From Boesenbergia rotunda (lineage: Eukaryota; Streptophyta; Magnoliopsida; Zingiberales; Zingiberaceae): a stretch of DNA of 64,000 bases. The notes under the pieces were generated by a model. That model ran no database searches. It was not told where the DNA came from and saw only the letters and a program-made list of their open reading frames with translations. Of this stretch, positions 32,206 to 43,299 are shown piece by piece. The translations under genes were made by a program, and so were the position numbers. Within the stretch, counting starts at the first letter, position 1. Each line of letters starts with the position of its first letter. The stretch is taken from the NCBI GenBank assembly GCA_024364735.1, contig JAGFNQ010000953.1, positions 10,199 through 74,198 of the forward strand. The letters run 5' to 3'.

Positions 32206-33836
32206 GCCTTGACCATTTTCTTTTGAATTTTGGGTGTCCTAGATTGTCTCATATCAGTCCTAGACATGAGAGACACAAATGAGGGTTCCTTAGGACGGTA
32301 ACCAATACCGACCCTATTGTAAACTGCCCTTTGGGCATTTAAGATCATGTCTAGGGTCTTAGAGCTAGTTGAGAACTTCTCAAGAATATTCTTGAGTTTC
32401 TCAACTTCACTCTTCAAAGATTTGTTCTCTTCTACTAACAAGTCATCATGCAAGACATTGACTTCCTCAACCTTAGAGGATTTCAACTTTTCAACTTCAA
32501 GTTTCAATGATTTAATTTCATCTTCTAACAATTCAACATGCAAATCATCAATGTTATCATCCCTAGATGATTTCAATTGATCAATTTCTAATTGCAATGA
32601 TTTAACCTTATTCTTTGATTTCTTAAGCATACTAGTTAAACATGCAATTGCTCTGTAACATTTTTCAAGCTCAGAAGAAGTTACCTCTCCATCATCCGAA
32701 GATGATGAAGCCGCGTTTGAGGAGCTTGAAGATTCATCACTGCTCTCCTCTCCATGAGCCATGAGTGACACTTGCCTTGTGCTCTTCTCCTCCTTCCCTT
32801 CATCGGATGAGCTTAAGGATGACTCATCCCAAGTGGCCTTCAAGGCCTTCTTCTTCTTCTTGGATTTCTCTTCTTTTCTTTTGGATTTCTCTTCCTTCTT
32901 CTTCAGTTTCGGACATTCATTCTTGAAATGCCCTTTCCTACCACACTCAAAGCAAGATGCATTAGTCTTATCAAGTTTAACTTCACTAGATTTACCTCTA
33001 CTCTTGAAACATCGATTCCTTTGCATCATCCTTCGCACGAAGTTCGCCATTTCGGATGAAGAGGAGCCGCTGCCATCTTCTTCGGAATAGGACTCGGATT
33101 CGGAAGAGGATGAAGACGAAGAGACCTCTTTCTCCTTCTTCTTCTCCTTCTTCTTCTTGTTTGACCGGTCACCTGCAACTAAGGCAATCCCCTTCTCCTT
33201 GGGGCCTTTCTTAGCTATTTCATGCAATTCCATCTCACAAAATAAATCATCTAATTTTACAATAGAAAGATCCTTGGAAACTTTGTAGGCATCCACCATG
33301 GATGACCACAAAGCATTCCTTGGAAAGGCTTTCAAGACATACCTCACAAGGTCGCGATTCTCGACCTTTTCATCAATCGAATGAAGTCCATTGAGGACTT
33401 CCTTGAACCAGCTATGAAGCTCACTTACCGATTCATTCTCCTTCATGGAGAGATTTTGAAGTTGATTGAGGAACAAATCCCTCTTTGCAATCCTTGAGTC
33501 TCGGGTACCCTCATGGAGTTCGATGAGTTTGTTCCACAAGTCCTTTGCACTTGTGAAAGGACCAACCTTGATGAGTTGGTCTTTGTTCATGCTACATTGT
33601 AGAGTGACAACCGCCTTCGCGTCGTCTTCACTCTTCCTAGTTTGTTCAGCAGTCCACCTCCACGATTCGAGTTCTTTGCCTTCATCATCCTTCGAAGGGG
33701 TGAATCCCTCCTTCACCACGAACCAAGTGTGGATATCCATCTTCAAATAGTATTCCATCTTTGATCTCCAATATTGAAAGTCGGCGCCATCAAAGAATGG
33801 AGGTCGGGTGGTGGAGAAGCCTTCTCTCAACGCCAT
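32206..33836 (-). CDS. E gag (3' end lost in the gap)
   Basis: About 543 codons, open to the gap. Starts at the ATG at 33834-33836, 45 nt after the primer site. Residues 1-215: capsid-like UBN2 region (RPPFFDGADFQYW, DLWNKLIELHEGT, SSMVDAYKVSKDLS). Then a Ser/Glu-rich acidic stretch, one CCHC knuckle CFECGRKGHFKNEC (about 32915-32960), a Lys-rich and a second Ser-rich part, and a long coiled coil in which a unit of about 33 residues ending LKLEVEKLKSS / LKSEVEKLKN is repeated. The last part has the TLDMIL...VGIGYRP motif that precedes the protease in Sireviruses. Intact as far as visible. Gag-Pol joining cannot be judged because of the gap. Confidence 0.88.
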
Positions 33837-33880
33837 CTTATTGATAACTCTCGAATGTTAAGCCGTAGACAGAGCCCCAG

Positions 33881-33892
33881 GCTCTGATACCA
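33881..33892 (-). promoter_or_regulatory. E primer binding site (tRNA-iMet)
   Basis: Plus strand GCTCTGATACCA, 2 nt from the 5' LTR boundary at 33895. Confidence 0.95.
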
Positions 33893-33894
33893 CT

Positions 33895-36111
33895 TGTTGG
33901 AAATCGGATGGCTAGAGAGGGGGGGGGTGAATATAGCTAATCTCTTTTACCTTTAAACACTTATCAAGTTTCTACACTTAACTTATCAGTAGCACAGCGG
34001 AAGAAGCAAAAGAAAACGAAGCAGTGCAGTAAACTAAAAACAGAAATGAAAGCAAACAACGACAGCTACCAAGATCGCTAACAAGAGGGTTTACAAGGTT
34101 TGGGGATAACTTGCCCCTACTCCTTGGCGTGCCCTTAAGGTGGGCGATCCCTTGATCGTCGGCAGATCAAGCCCCGGTGTTCACCAGATATAACGCAACC
34201 TCCTTCTCGGTGGAGAAACCTCTCCACAGCGTTTCAAACAAGAATATAGATTTAAGCTTAATGAAACACAGAGAATACTCTTACTCAGCACCTAGCAAGG
34301 ACAAGAGCACAGCGAGCTTATCCCGAGCTCCACCCAGCGACGATCACACGCAAGGACTCCCTCCTTCGTGTCTTCTCACTGTTGGACTCCAAGCTCCTTG
34401 TTCTTTCCTCCCAGCACTTACGTAAGAGTTGGTTGCTTCTCGATTGCAGTTGCTTGCTCAAAGTGATGAAGACTTCAGAAACACAGCAAGCAAGTTGTGG
34501 AGAAACACAAAGCGCAGCAAGAACTTCAGCAAGCTCAACACAGAAAACTGTCGAACACTTCTCCTTTTTCTTCAACTGAAGTCTTCTTCTCCTTTTTGTT
34601 TCTCCACCAAGCATCAGATGACACCATCCCTGCAGCTCCCAGCTGCTCATCTGCCAACGCCAGCTACCACTGAGCTATCCCTGGACTCCCTGAGCTTCCC
34701 TCAGCCAAGCTCCAGTCTTAGCTCCAGTCTGCAGCTCGGCCGTTGCAACCTGAGATGGAAAAACGGACAAACCTGCTCCAAGGAAAGCCTCCATTGACTT
34801 CTCCTTGAGTGTTTGAATCCTCCCCTGTCACCTGCAGCTTAATCAGACTGTTAGAGCAGTATATCACACAGTAAATCAAGATTCAGAAGTGAAGCGCAGA
34901 GAATCGGATATGATCAGACGCTCTGATCGCGTCTGACAGTGCAATTTGAATTAAAGTGATCGGTCATCGGACCGATCCAGGGCTTATGGGTCGGTCACTA
35001 GACCGATCCACTGCTTCGCTGGGATTCCCAACTCTCGCGGCTATAAACGCCTGATCAGTCACTGGACCGATCAGAGTGAAGCCTGATTGGTCACCAGACC
35101 GATCAGAGTGGAGCCTTATCGGTCACCTGACCGATCAGAGTGGAGCCTGATCGGTCACTCAGACCGATCAGGACAAATGAACAGTGATTCTTTGATCAGA
35201 TCCTATGTCCCTGATCGGTCACCGGACCGATCCAGGGTCTGATCCGGAGGAGAACTCACTCACTGTCCGCTCCCTGATCGGTCACCAGATCGATCAGGAG
35301 CAAGGCAACGAGGAAGCTGCCTGCTCCCTGATCGGTCACTAGACCGATCAGGAGCCACACAGTAGGTTCTCAACCTCACTATGCGCTCCCTGATCGGTCA
35401 CTAAACCGATCAGTCCTCGCTGGATCGGTCACCAGACCGATTCACGAAGAAACAGCGTGCCAATATCCCTGATCGGTCACCAGACCGATCCAGGGACTCA
35501 AACCTAGCCCTCCAAGCTAGGGATTCATCCACCTTAGCCCTCCAAGCTAAGGATTTTTCCATCTAACTCTCCAAGTTGGGAATTTGCACCTAATCCTCCA
35601 AGTTAGGACTTTTCACCTAGCCCTCCAAGCTAGGACTTTTCACCTAGCCCTCCAAGTTAGGACTTTTCACCCAACCCTTCCGAGTTAGAACTTCATCCAA
35701 CCTAGCCCTCCAAGCTAGGCACCTGACCCTCCAAGCCAGGACTTTTTCACCTAATTCTCCAAGATGGGAATTTGCACCTAACCCTCCATGTTAGGACTTT
35801 TCACTTAGCCCTCCAAGCTAGGACTTTTCACCTAGCCCTCCAAGCTAGGACTTTTCACCTAGCCCTCCAAGCTAGGACTTTTCACCCACCTCTTCTGAAT
35901 TAAGACTTTTCATACACCTAGCCCTCCAAGCTAGGACTTTTCACCACCTAACCCTCCAGGTTAGAATTTTCCAACAGCTAGCCCTCCAGACTAGGATTTT
36001 CCATACCATGCCTGATCCCCGATCAGGACTTGATCATAATCAATCATCATCCACCTAAACTAAAATCGGTGTCAACACCAAAACAACAATCAGGGCTAGA
36101 CTGCATCAACA
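33895..36111 (-). repeat. E 5' LTR (2.22 kb) with palindrome and hairpin arrays
   Basis: Plus-strand edges TGTTGGAAATCGG and ATCAACA. Palindromes GATCGGTCACCAGACCGATC at about 34955-35492; hairpin array with CCCTCCAAG cores at about 35500-36000. Alignable with the 3' LTR over its length but with many substitutions and small indels, more than expected for the pair of one young element. Confidence 0.9.
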
Positions 36112-36483
36112 GTTGCAAGGTCACCTTGGAAAGAAGGGAGTTGGAGAGTAGAAGAATTTTGGGTGTGGAGAGAAGAATGGGGGCATGGATCCCTTTTATA
36201 GGCCATTGCCGAGCGCCCTGGAGGGAGAGGGCGCCCCCCGCAGTGCTGAGCACTGGGCTGCAGCTGCTTTTGGCAGCTTTCTGTTTTTGACCGCTTGTAT
36301 GGGGGTGCCCGCGAGGACCCGGGCATCCTGGTCAGCGAGGAGTGGCAGACTTTCTGCCATTCAGTGAGACTCGGGGCGCTCGAAAGGGTCTGGGCGCCCT
36401 CAATAGCTGCTTTTGCAGCTTTTTACCTTGAAGGAGATAAAAAGAAGGTGGGGCGCCCGAGGGTTCACGGGCGCCCCGGATAG
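36112..36483 (-). mobile_element. GGGCGCC-type LTR fragment
   Basis: Contains GGGCGCCC-type palindromes (36215-36240, 36372-36395, 36450-36478) and, on the minus strand, a TATA box TATAAAAGGG at 36191-36200. The layout matches the H LTR around 61020-61100. It is cut at 36111 by E; it may be the 3' LTR of element F. Small frames in this GC-rich piece are chance. Confidence 0.6.
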
Positions 36484-37280
36484 ACCAGATTGACTTGTTT
36501 GACTGCTTTTGACCAGATTTGACCTGTTTGACCAGGTTTGACTGATTTTGTCTAATTTGACTAGGTCAATTTAGTTCTAACTTACAAGGTTTAGTGTTTG
36601 TACTTGACAAAAAAAACATATCAGATGAGATTTTGTTAAATTATACCTAGTTGTCTCATCCAATCTAGGATTATCAATCACGTTTGCCTTATGGTTTTTG
36701 TGAGACAGGTTTTGATAGATTGAATTAAAAAATTATAATTTATTTAAAAAAATTGAATTAATTTTGAAAAACAGTTGATTTTGTGTTTGAAAAAAAAGTT
36801 TGAATCTACAATTAACTGAAAATTTGTGTTAGATTCAAATTTGATAAAGAATAATTTGAATTTGAATTTCAAAAATTGGCTTCCAGGTCTTGGCGAGGCA
36901 CTAGGCCTTCTTTGGCCATAGCCTTATTGGATCATCAACCCTTTCTTTGACAAAGTCTTTTAATGAAATTTCATTTTCAAAATTATTTTTTGAAAAATTC
37001 TAGTTTAACTAGTTTGGGTCTTAGATCGGTAGCTTCGGCTAGTTTCACCAATCTAAAAAGATCAAGTAGAGTATACTTGACCTTATTAGAAGAGGCTTCC
37101 CTAACGTACTATCATCTCACCGCCACCCAATACTATGTTGTTCAAATTTCAGTTAAGTTGGTTCAGTCCTTAACTAACCATTCCTAAATCTAAGCATGGT
37201 AAATTGCAGAAATTAAATAAACAAGCAATCATGCAATTTGAAAACAAGAATTGAAATTTATCTAATTATAAATATTATTT
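36484..37280 (-). other. F internal non-coding region with shared block
   Basis: 36484-36560 is a run of imperfect TTTGACC(A/T)G direct repeats. 36620-37170 is the block shared with 640-1080 (see that entry). The remainder is AT-rich. No gene or clear PPT seen. Confidence 0.55.
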
Positions 37281-38819
37281 TTAATTTGGCTCCCCCGGAC
37301 TAAAGCCACGATAATGGTTCGGCAAGATGTGAATCTTGTCCTTGGAGATCCAATACTGATTTAATCCAGTTTGTTTATTCAGGTACAGTTTGGGTACCCA
37401 TGCCTGAACTTTAGGTGTGGACTGGTTCAGTACAGCATAGTAGAATCTTTGTCTAGATTTGGTTCTATAGCCTAGTCCGGATTGATTTAGAACCGACTTC
37501 TGTTTTCCAAGAATCATGTCAAGACCCTTGGAACCAGAAGTGAATCGTTCTAAAGCAGCTCTAAGATCCTTAACTTGAGTTTTCAAGAAAGAGTTCTCTG
37601 ATTCAAGTTTTTCAACTTAATCAGAGGTTCCTTCTTGAACATTTTCAGTTAAGGGTTCAGAGTCTGCTCTCTCTTTCAGGAGTTTTATCTCCTGTCTGAG
37701 AGATTCGACTCGGAATTTAGCTTTCGCCAAATCTCGAGAAAGATAGGAGATTAATTCATTTAATTGACTTCTTGAAAAATCACTTACAGTTATTTCGCCG
37801 TCCTCCAAGAATGTAAGTTTGCCGTCGTCCGGTTCTGTTTCTGACTCCGTCTCGATTTCTTCTGAGGCGGTTAGTGCGAGCAGGTTCGACTATGGGACCT
37901 CTTCTTCTTCTTCGGAGGAGGATTCGTCCCACGTTGCCTGAAGTGCCTTCTTCATTCTTGTCTTCTTGGCTTCTTTTAGGTTGGGGCATTCAGTCTTGTA
38001 GTGACCCTTCTTCTTGCACTCGTAACAGGTCACGTTGGGTTTGTTCTTCTCATTTGAGGGTTCAGCTGGTTCTTCCTTTCTTCGGCTGACTTTCCTTCTG
38101 TTGGATTGATTCTTCAATTCCTTGTAGTAGTTTCGGGCCAGTCGGACCAGCTTAGGTCGATCTCCTTCTTCGTCTTTTGAGTCTGAATCAGACTCGGGTG
38201 CAGGTTGAGGTTTCTTCTTGATTGTCTTTCCAGCTTTACCTGCAATAAAGGCAATGCCTTTCTCGGCCAGATTGTAGTTAGTCTGCTCATGTAATTTGAG
38301 TTCAGAAAAAAGTTCATCTAACTTGATTTTGGAAAGATCCCTAGAAACTTTGTAAGCATCTACCATAGATGCCCACAAGGTGTTTCTTGGGAAAGCGTTA
38401 AGGGCATACCTTATTAGGTTACGGTTTTCTACCTTGTGACCAATGGTGTGTAGACCGTTCATCAGCTCCTGAATTTTGGCGTGGAGCTGAGCTGCTGATT
38501 CGCCGTCGTTCATCTTGATGGTGTAGAGCTTGTTCAGTAGAAGGTCCCTCTTGCTGATTCGAGTGTCGGAGGTTCCTTCGTGTAGTTCGATCAGCTTACC
38601 CCAGAGTTCTTTTGCGCTCTTGAATGGACCCACCCGGTTCAGCTCCTCTTTGGTTAGGCCGCATTGGAGTGTTTGGGTCGCTTTGGCATCGTCTTCTATT
38701 TTCTTTTTGAGTGCAGCGTCCCATTCAGTGTAAGATTGTTGTACTCCGTCAGCATTCTTTGGTATTTCCAGTCCGGACTGGATAATTATCCACATGTCCA
38801 CTTGAGTTTTCAAGTGGAC
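37281..38819 (-). pseudogene. F gag (Sirevirus-like), broken
   Basis: Minus-strand gag homologous to that of E. The capsid-like part from 38813 has QCGLTKEELNRVGPFKSAKE, LIELHEGTSDTRISKRDLLL and SMVDAYKVSRDLS; then one CCHC knuckle CYECKKKGHYKTEC, a coiled coil, and the GLDMILGKQKSVLNQSGLGY motif near 37500. It ends with a W-V-P-K ... K-D-K-I-H region at 37281-37400. Two in-frame stops interrupt it (TAG near 37888-37890 and TAA at 37617-37619). The first ~25 codons are lost at 38819, where a Gypsy LTR is inserted. No protease or later pol follows. Confidence 0.85.
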
Positions 38820-41601
38820 TGATAAGTATCATTTTATTGATCATTTTATATGCTAAAATCTGTGTTTGACCCATATTTTACTTGCGTAATTGTGGATTTA
38901 CCCTAGGTTTTAGGATTTACATTCATTTTGGACTTAATTGTAAATTTTGATATTTTTGAATTGTTTTGTCACTAAATTGTTGATCTACTTTTGTAGGCTT
39001 GGAAGGATCATGGACCTAGGTCATGTTGGGTCAAAGTTGAGTCAAAAGTAGACTGGATCAAGTGGTCAAGTGTCAACTAATATGGACCGTCCGATGCAAG
39101 AACGATTAGATTTAGATCATCTGAGAACTTCTGATCAATCCGAGTTGGGATTAAGGTTAATCGAGCGATCAGATCAAGATCTGAAAATTTCATCCAAATC
39201 AGAGATCATCTAGCCGTCAGATCAAGCTCAGGAGTATCTAGACCGTCCATTCAAAGATCAAGGTGATCTGAACCATCCGTTGTGAATCTGGCAGATCCGA
39301 GCTACCTCGAGGATGATCCTGACCCTTGATCAAGATCTGGGAAGTTTGAGCCAAATCGGACGAAGATCAGCCGTTGGATGGAAGTGAAATGATCTCAGTC
39401 GTTCACTGTTGAAACTATATTACCTGCTCCTCTGCTTTGGATCAGGGTCGCATCTTCGTAGCTCATTTGAATTTTCTTTACTTGTTCTTCATTTCTTCGG
39501 CGATTTCTCCATCTGAAGGCGTGGCCACCTCGAATTCGACCTTGGAGCAAGATCTGGATCATTGGAAGAGGCTTCAATGGAAATTCTAACTCGGATTTGC
39601 ATCGGAACAGGGGTTGATTGAGGGTTTCGTCAGTTCCTGTTATCTGATCAATTTGATCGCAATTTTGTGCTGTTTTCTTCAATCGGAGCTATCTGGAGGG
39701 TCTCTGGAGCACTCTGATCATCACTTAATCTTCATCGCAGTCCTTCGTTGCCAGATCAAAGAGATCGGATTGGATTTTCCAGCTGCGTGTAAATCTATGA
39801 GCAGATTTGAAATTGGAGCTATTTTTTTCCAGTGATTTGCGAGCTGAAGGGGTTCTTGGCTTGTCCTTGTGTGACGGCAAGGAGGTCTTGATACAAGTGA
39901 AGGATCGAGACTTAGTTTCCTTATTGCATTTCTTTTTGTTTTAGCTGAAATTTCAATTCTGCAAAATAGTTTTGTTTCTGATTTCATAATAGCTGTTGTA
40001 GTTTCCTTTTCTGAGTAGTTTCTGTCAATTAGTGTTTCGATTATGCAAGTTGATTTGTTAGGCTACTTGTGCAGTGAATATTTGCACTTAGATTTGTTTC
40101 CTTTGTATTTGAATCGATTCTGAAGTAGTTTCATTTCTGCAGTTTGTGTAGCTGCTGCGTATCAGTGTTTCCCTTATGCGTATCAGTTTCCTTTCCCTTG
40201 AATGCACTTCTGAATTTTTGTATCAAGTTAGTTTAGTTTTCTTAGCTGAATTTACATTGTAGCTTGTTCCATCTAAAAAGCACTTAATTTCTGAATTTTG
40301 TATTAGCTGACTTGCATTGATTTCCATCTTTGTAATTTAGTTACATACTTCAATTCAGTTGATTTCTGCAAATCTCAGTTTGAAATTGTTGAAGGTTGTA
40401 TCATTGAAGGTCAGCGTTGGAATTCCATTGCATTTAAACTCAGTCGATTTGCACTCAGTTTGGATTCTAATTCTGTCATTAGATTTTAAGTCCTGCATTA
40501 GTGTCAACAGCAAGTTTAGCTCTGCATTTGAGTTTGTCTGTGTTTAGTCATTGGTTTGGCAAGTGTTCTCTTGCTGCATATTAGTTTCAAGCTTCTAAGT
40601 TCTATGTCAAGCGAACCTCAGACTTTTCTATATCTTGTCTGGATATTAGATTGCAAACTCTATTTCAGCTTACCTGGTTGTTTGTCCTGCAATTGATTTG
40701 TTACTGCATTTTTAACAAGTTATTCCTGCATTAGATGTATCTGAATTGATCTGCACTCTATTTCTGAATTTCTCTCTTCAGACTTGTGTGTCACTTCACT
40801 GGAAGCTTACCTTTCCAAGCTGAGTTAATTGGTTGCGTATCTGAATTGCTAGTGTATAGTTTCTGCATGTTTCAGTTTCCTCTTGGCACATTAGACTTTA
40901 CCTCTTGCATGTTTGTATCAAGTAGGAAATTCTAGCATGATTTGGCTTTAAGCTTGCTTGAAATTCTAATTGTTCTGAATTTAATTTGACTGAAGTTAAA
41001 CACTCCTTTAAGTAAGTTTTTGTGGTTGAAGTTAGTTGCTTTCGAAGTACGACCATTCCTGAACTGCAACATTTTTTTCGAAAATGTCAGCTTGAATTTC
41101 TGTCTCTTGTAAAAAATGAATTTTGGCATTGATTTGAATCAAGTTGAACGTAACTGGTAGCATAATATTGCATTTAATAGCAGTTTTATTTGCATTTAGT
41201 CGTTTCTGAACTATAGACTTCATTTCTGCACTTAGGTTTACATGTCCTGCATTAGTTTTAATTGGAGTTTCAGCTTAGTCTTGATTCATTTGTTTGGCAC
41301 CTTGGTTTGATTGAGTTCATAATTGGTTGAGTCTTCCATTGCAAATACCTAGTTAAGTTTGCATAATTCATTTTTCCTCCCTTTTCATTTCCTTTTCATT
41401 CCCTCATTGCAAATCAAACCCAAGATTTATTTGAAACTCAAAAATATCAACGACACATAAATTCAAGCTCAAATCACACAACCCTAACTAGCCCTAGGAA
41501 AAATACGACCTGTGGCCCCTTTACTACATTTCTATTCTTTGATTGCAAAAAGGGTTTTCAGCTTTACAAATATTCTAAATTTGAAACCCACATTCGTGAC
41601 A
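38820..41601 (+). mobile_element. Athila/Tat-type Gypsy 5' LTR (2.78 kb)
   Basis: Starts TGATAAGTATCATTTTATTG and ends CATTCGTGACA. It is followed by a tRNA-Asp type primer site. The left end interrupts the F gag. Homologous to the inverted fragment at 5484-7073. The ORFs inside are chance. Confidence 0.8.
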
Positions 41602-41625
41602 GCTCTTTTGGGTCCATCAAATTTT

Positions 41626-41643
41626 TGGAGCCGTTGCCGGGGA
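41626..41643 (+). promoter_or_regulatory. Gypsy primer binding site (tRNA-Asp type)
   Basis: TGGAGCCGTTGCCGGGGA, one mismatch from TGGCGCCGTTGCCGGGGA, the usual Athila/Tat primer site. It lies 24 nt after the proposed LTR end. Confidence 0.8.
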
Positions 41644-41790
41644 ACATATTAGTTGAGTTGTTTGATTTTTGCTTGTGTGTTCATTTCATATTTTTCTTGA
41701 TCCATTTTTACACTTACTGCTATATCTTATGATTTGATTTTATTTGCTTCATCCTGCTATATACTTGTACTACGATTTGTTTTTGATTTT

Positions 41791-42207
41791 ATGACCAGGT
41801 CTACAGGTGGTGATCTTGAGGACTTTGCCCCTGAGATTGAGAGGACTTTCAGAGCTAGGAGGAGCCAGCTCAGTGTTTCAGAGGGATTTGGCATTATTCC
41901 TACTCAGTATATTTTAGCCTATTCAGTTGATCAGATGGCAGACTACCAGAAGACCATAAAAGAACTCGCAGCACCAGATGCTACATTTCAGTATTCCAGC
42001 ATTTCTTATCCAGAGCTGGGTGGAGATTTTGAGCTTAGATCTGGACTCATCCATTTTCTTCCCAAGTTTTAAGGATTATCTGGAGAAGATCCAAATAGAC
42101 ACCTGCATGAGTTTCACGTTGTATACTCCACTATGAAGCCTCAGGGTATTTTAGAAGAAGATATCAAGCTGAGAGTTTTTCCCTTTTCTTTGACTGGAGC
42201 AGCTAAG
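41791..42207 (+). pseudogene. Athila/Tat gag, N-terminal piece
   Basis: Starts at ATG 41791 (M-T-R-S). After about 90 codons comes a TAA at 42070-42072. The same frame then continues into the conserved Gypsy retrotransposon gag motif: G-L-S-G-E-D-P-N-R-H-L-H-E-F, then I-K-L-R-V-F-P-F-S-L-T-G-A-A-K-C-W, so the TAA is a nonsense mutation inside a real gag. The gag is cut at 42207 by the A1 LTR (left flank CTAAG). The rest of this element is not in the window. Confidence 0.85.
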
Positions 42208-43234
42208 TGTTGGAGCAATCGACCCTAAGATGGTCCGGAGTGACCATGGGTTTTGATGTTTGGGCAAAGGGTTTAAGTTAGGTTTACCCTTGTATTTGAT
42301 ATGCGTATGTTGAGTGTGCAGGTTGTACAGGTTACGCATATGGACTTGACTGGACGACCTCGGTACGGTGAAGGATGGCATGGAGGCAAGCTGGAGGCTT
42401 GCGTGCGCATCCAAGGGACTTTGGACAGCAGGGACGATGAGCTGATGTGCGCGGACTTCGAGGCATGCGTGAAGGATGACATGGAGGCAAGCTGGAGGCT
42501 TGCGTGCATCCGAGGGATGGGAGCCGAAGATGAAGAGGGTGCGAAGGCAACAGTCGAGGCTGCTGAAAAGGAGTCAGTCGAGTCGTGAGGGTACAAGTGC
42601 TGTGTGATTGTACTCGGGAAATCCTAGGGTTTGAGTGCGGAGTGGAATGTACTCAGGAAGGGTGACCTTAGGTGGGTGAGTAGACCAGTCGACTGGCCTG
42701 GGGGCAGTCGACTGATGGAACTCACAGAAAGGTCTCAGCCTGGGACCAGTCGACTGCCCTGGGGGCAGTCGACTGGTAGGTGGCTGGTGAGCTGGCAAAT
42801 TCGAACGTTGGGAGTGTCAACGGTCGAATTTGGCTGGCACCAGTCGACTGCCCTTGGGGCAGTCGACTGGTAGCGAGAAATCAGCCCCGAGTCCTATTTA
42901 AAGAGGACGTCGTAGTGGTTGAGCTTCTTGACGAAACTTGCTTGGATAGGGCAAGTTAGTAGTCTTATGTGCTCAGTAGCTTGCAAAGGATTGTGGAGAG
43001 GTTTCTCCACCCACAAGGAGCGACACGGTTCTAGCCGGAGGTTATCCGGGGAGTGATCCGCCGAAGGATTATTGGATTAGTCACCCGACCGGGGTGGATA
43101 CCAACTAAATCAGGTTGTTAGCGTTGTTTTTGTTGTTTATTGTATATTCCGCTGTGCTACTAACAATGCAGGTTCAAGAAAGAGTTCGAAATCGCTATTC
43201 ACCCCCCTTCTAGCGGACATAATCGATCCTAACA
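42208..43234 (+). repeat. A1 5' LTR
   Basis: TGTTGGAGCAATC...CGATCCTAACA, 1027 bp. CAGTCGACTG palindrome pairs at 42687-42870; TATTTAAA at about 42895. Has the longer palindrome gtcgactgccctgggggcag that the other two LTRs have partly lost. Confidence 0.93.
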
Positions 43235-43236
43235 AT

Positions 43237-43248
43237 TGGTATCAGAGC
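43237..43248 (+). promoter_or_regulatory. A1 primer binding site (tRNA-iMet)
   Basis: TGGTATCAGAGC, 2 nt after the LTR. Confidence 0.95.
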
Positions 43249-43299
43249 AAGGACCGCTCTTGATCGGACTAACCGCCGAGGGAGCATACGCTAGAGGAA

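Larger units (their letters stand above)
23179..36111 (-). mobile_element. Element E: Sirevirus-like copia with an extra spliced ORF
   Basis: A 12.9-kb minus-strand element: 5' LTR 33895-36111, primer site, gag, assembly gap over the protease region, integrase-RT-RNase H with two nonsense codons, a promoter-like region, a spliced ORF, PPTs, and 3' LTR 23179-25429. Outer flanks differ (GACTC left, GTTGC right) and the two LTRs are only roughly 85% alike by eye, so the left and right halves may come from two insertions. Confidence 0.88.

Noticed and set aside
31644..32282. ORFs passing through N
   Set aside because: The reading frame is carried only by the assembly gap.
36030..36483. Short ORFs in GC-rich sequence
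   Set aside because: They straddle the E LTR boundary and a GGGCGCC-type LTR piece; no domain.
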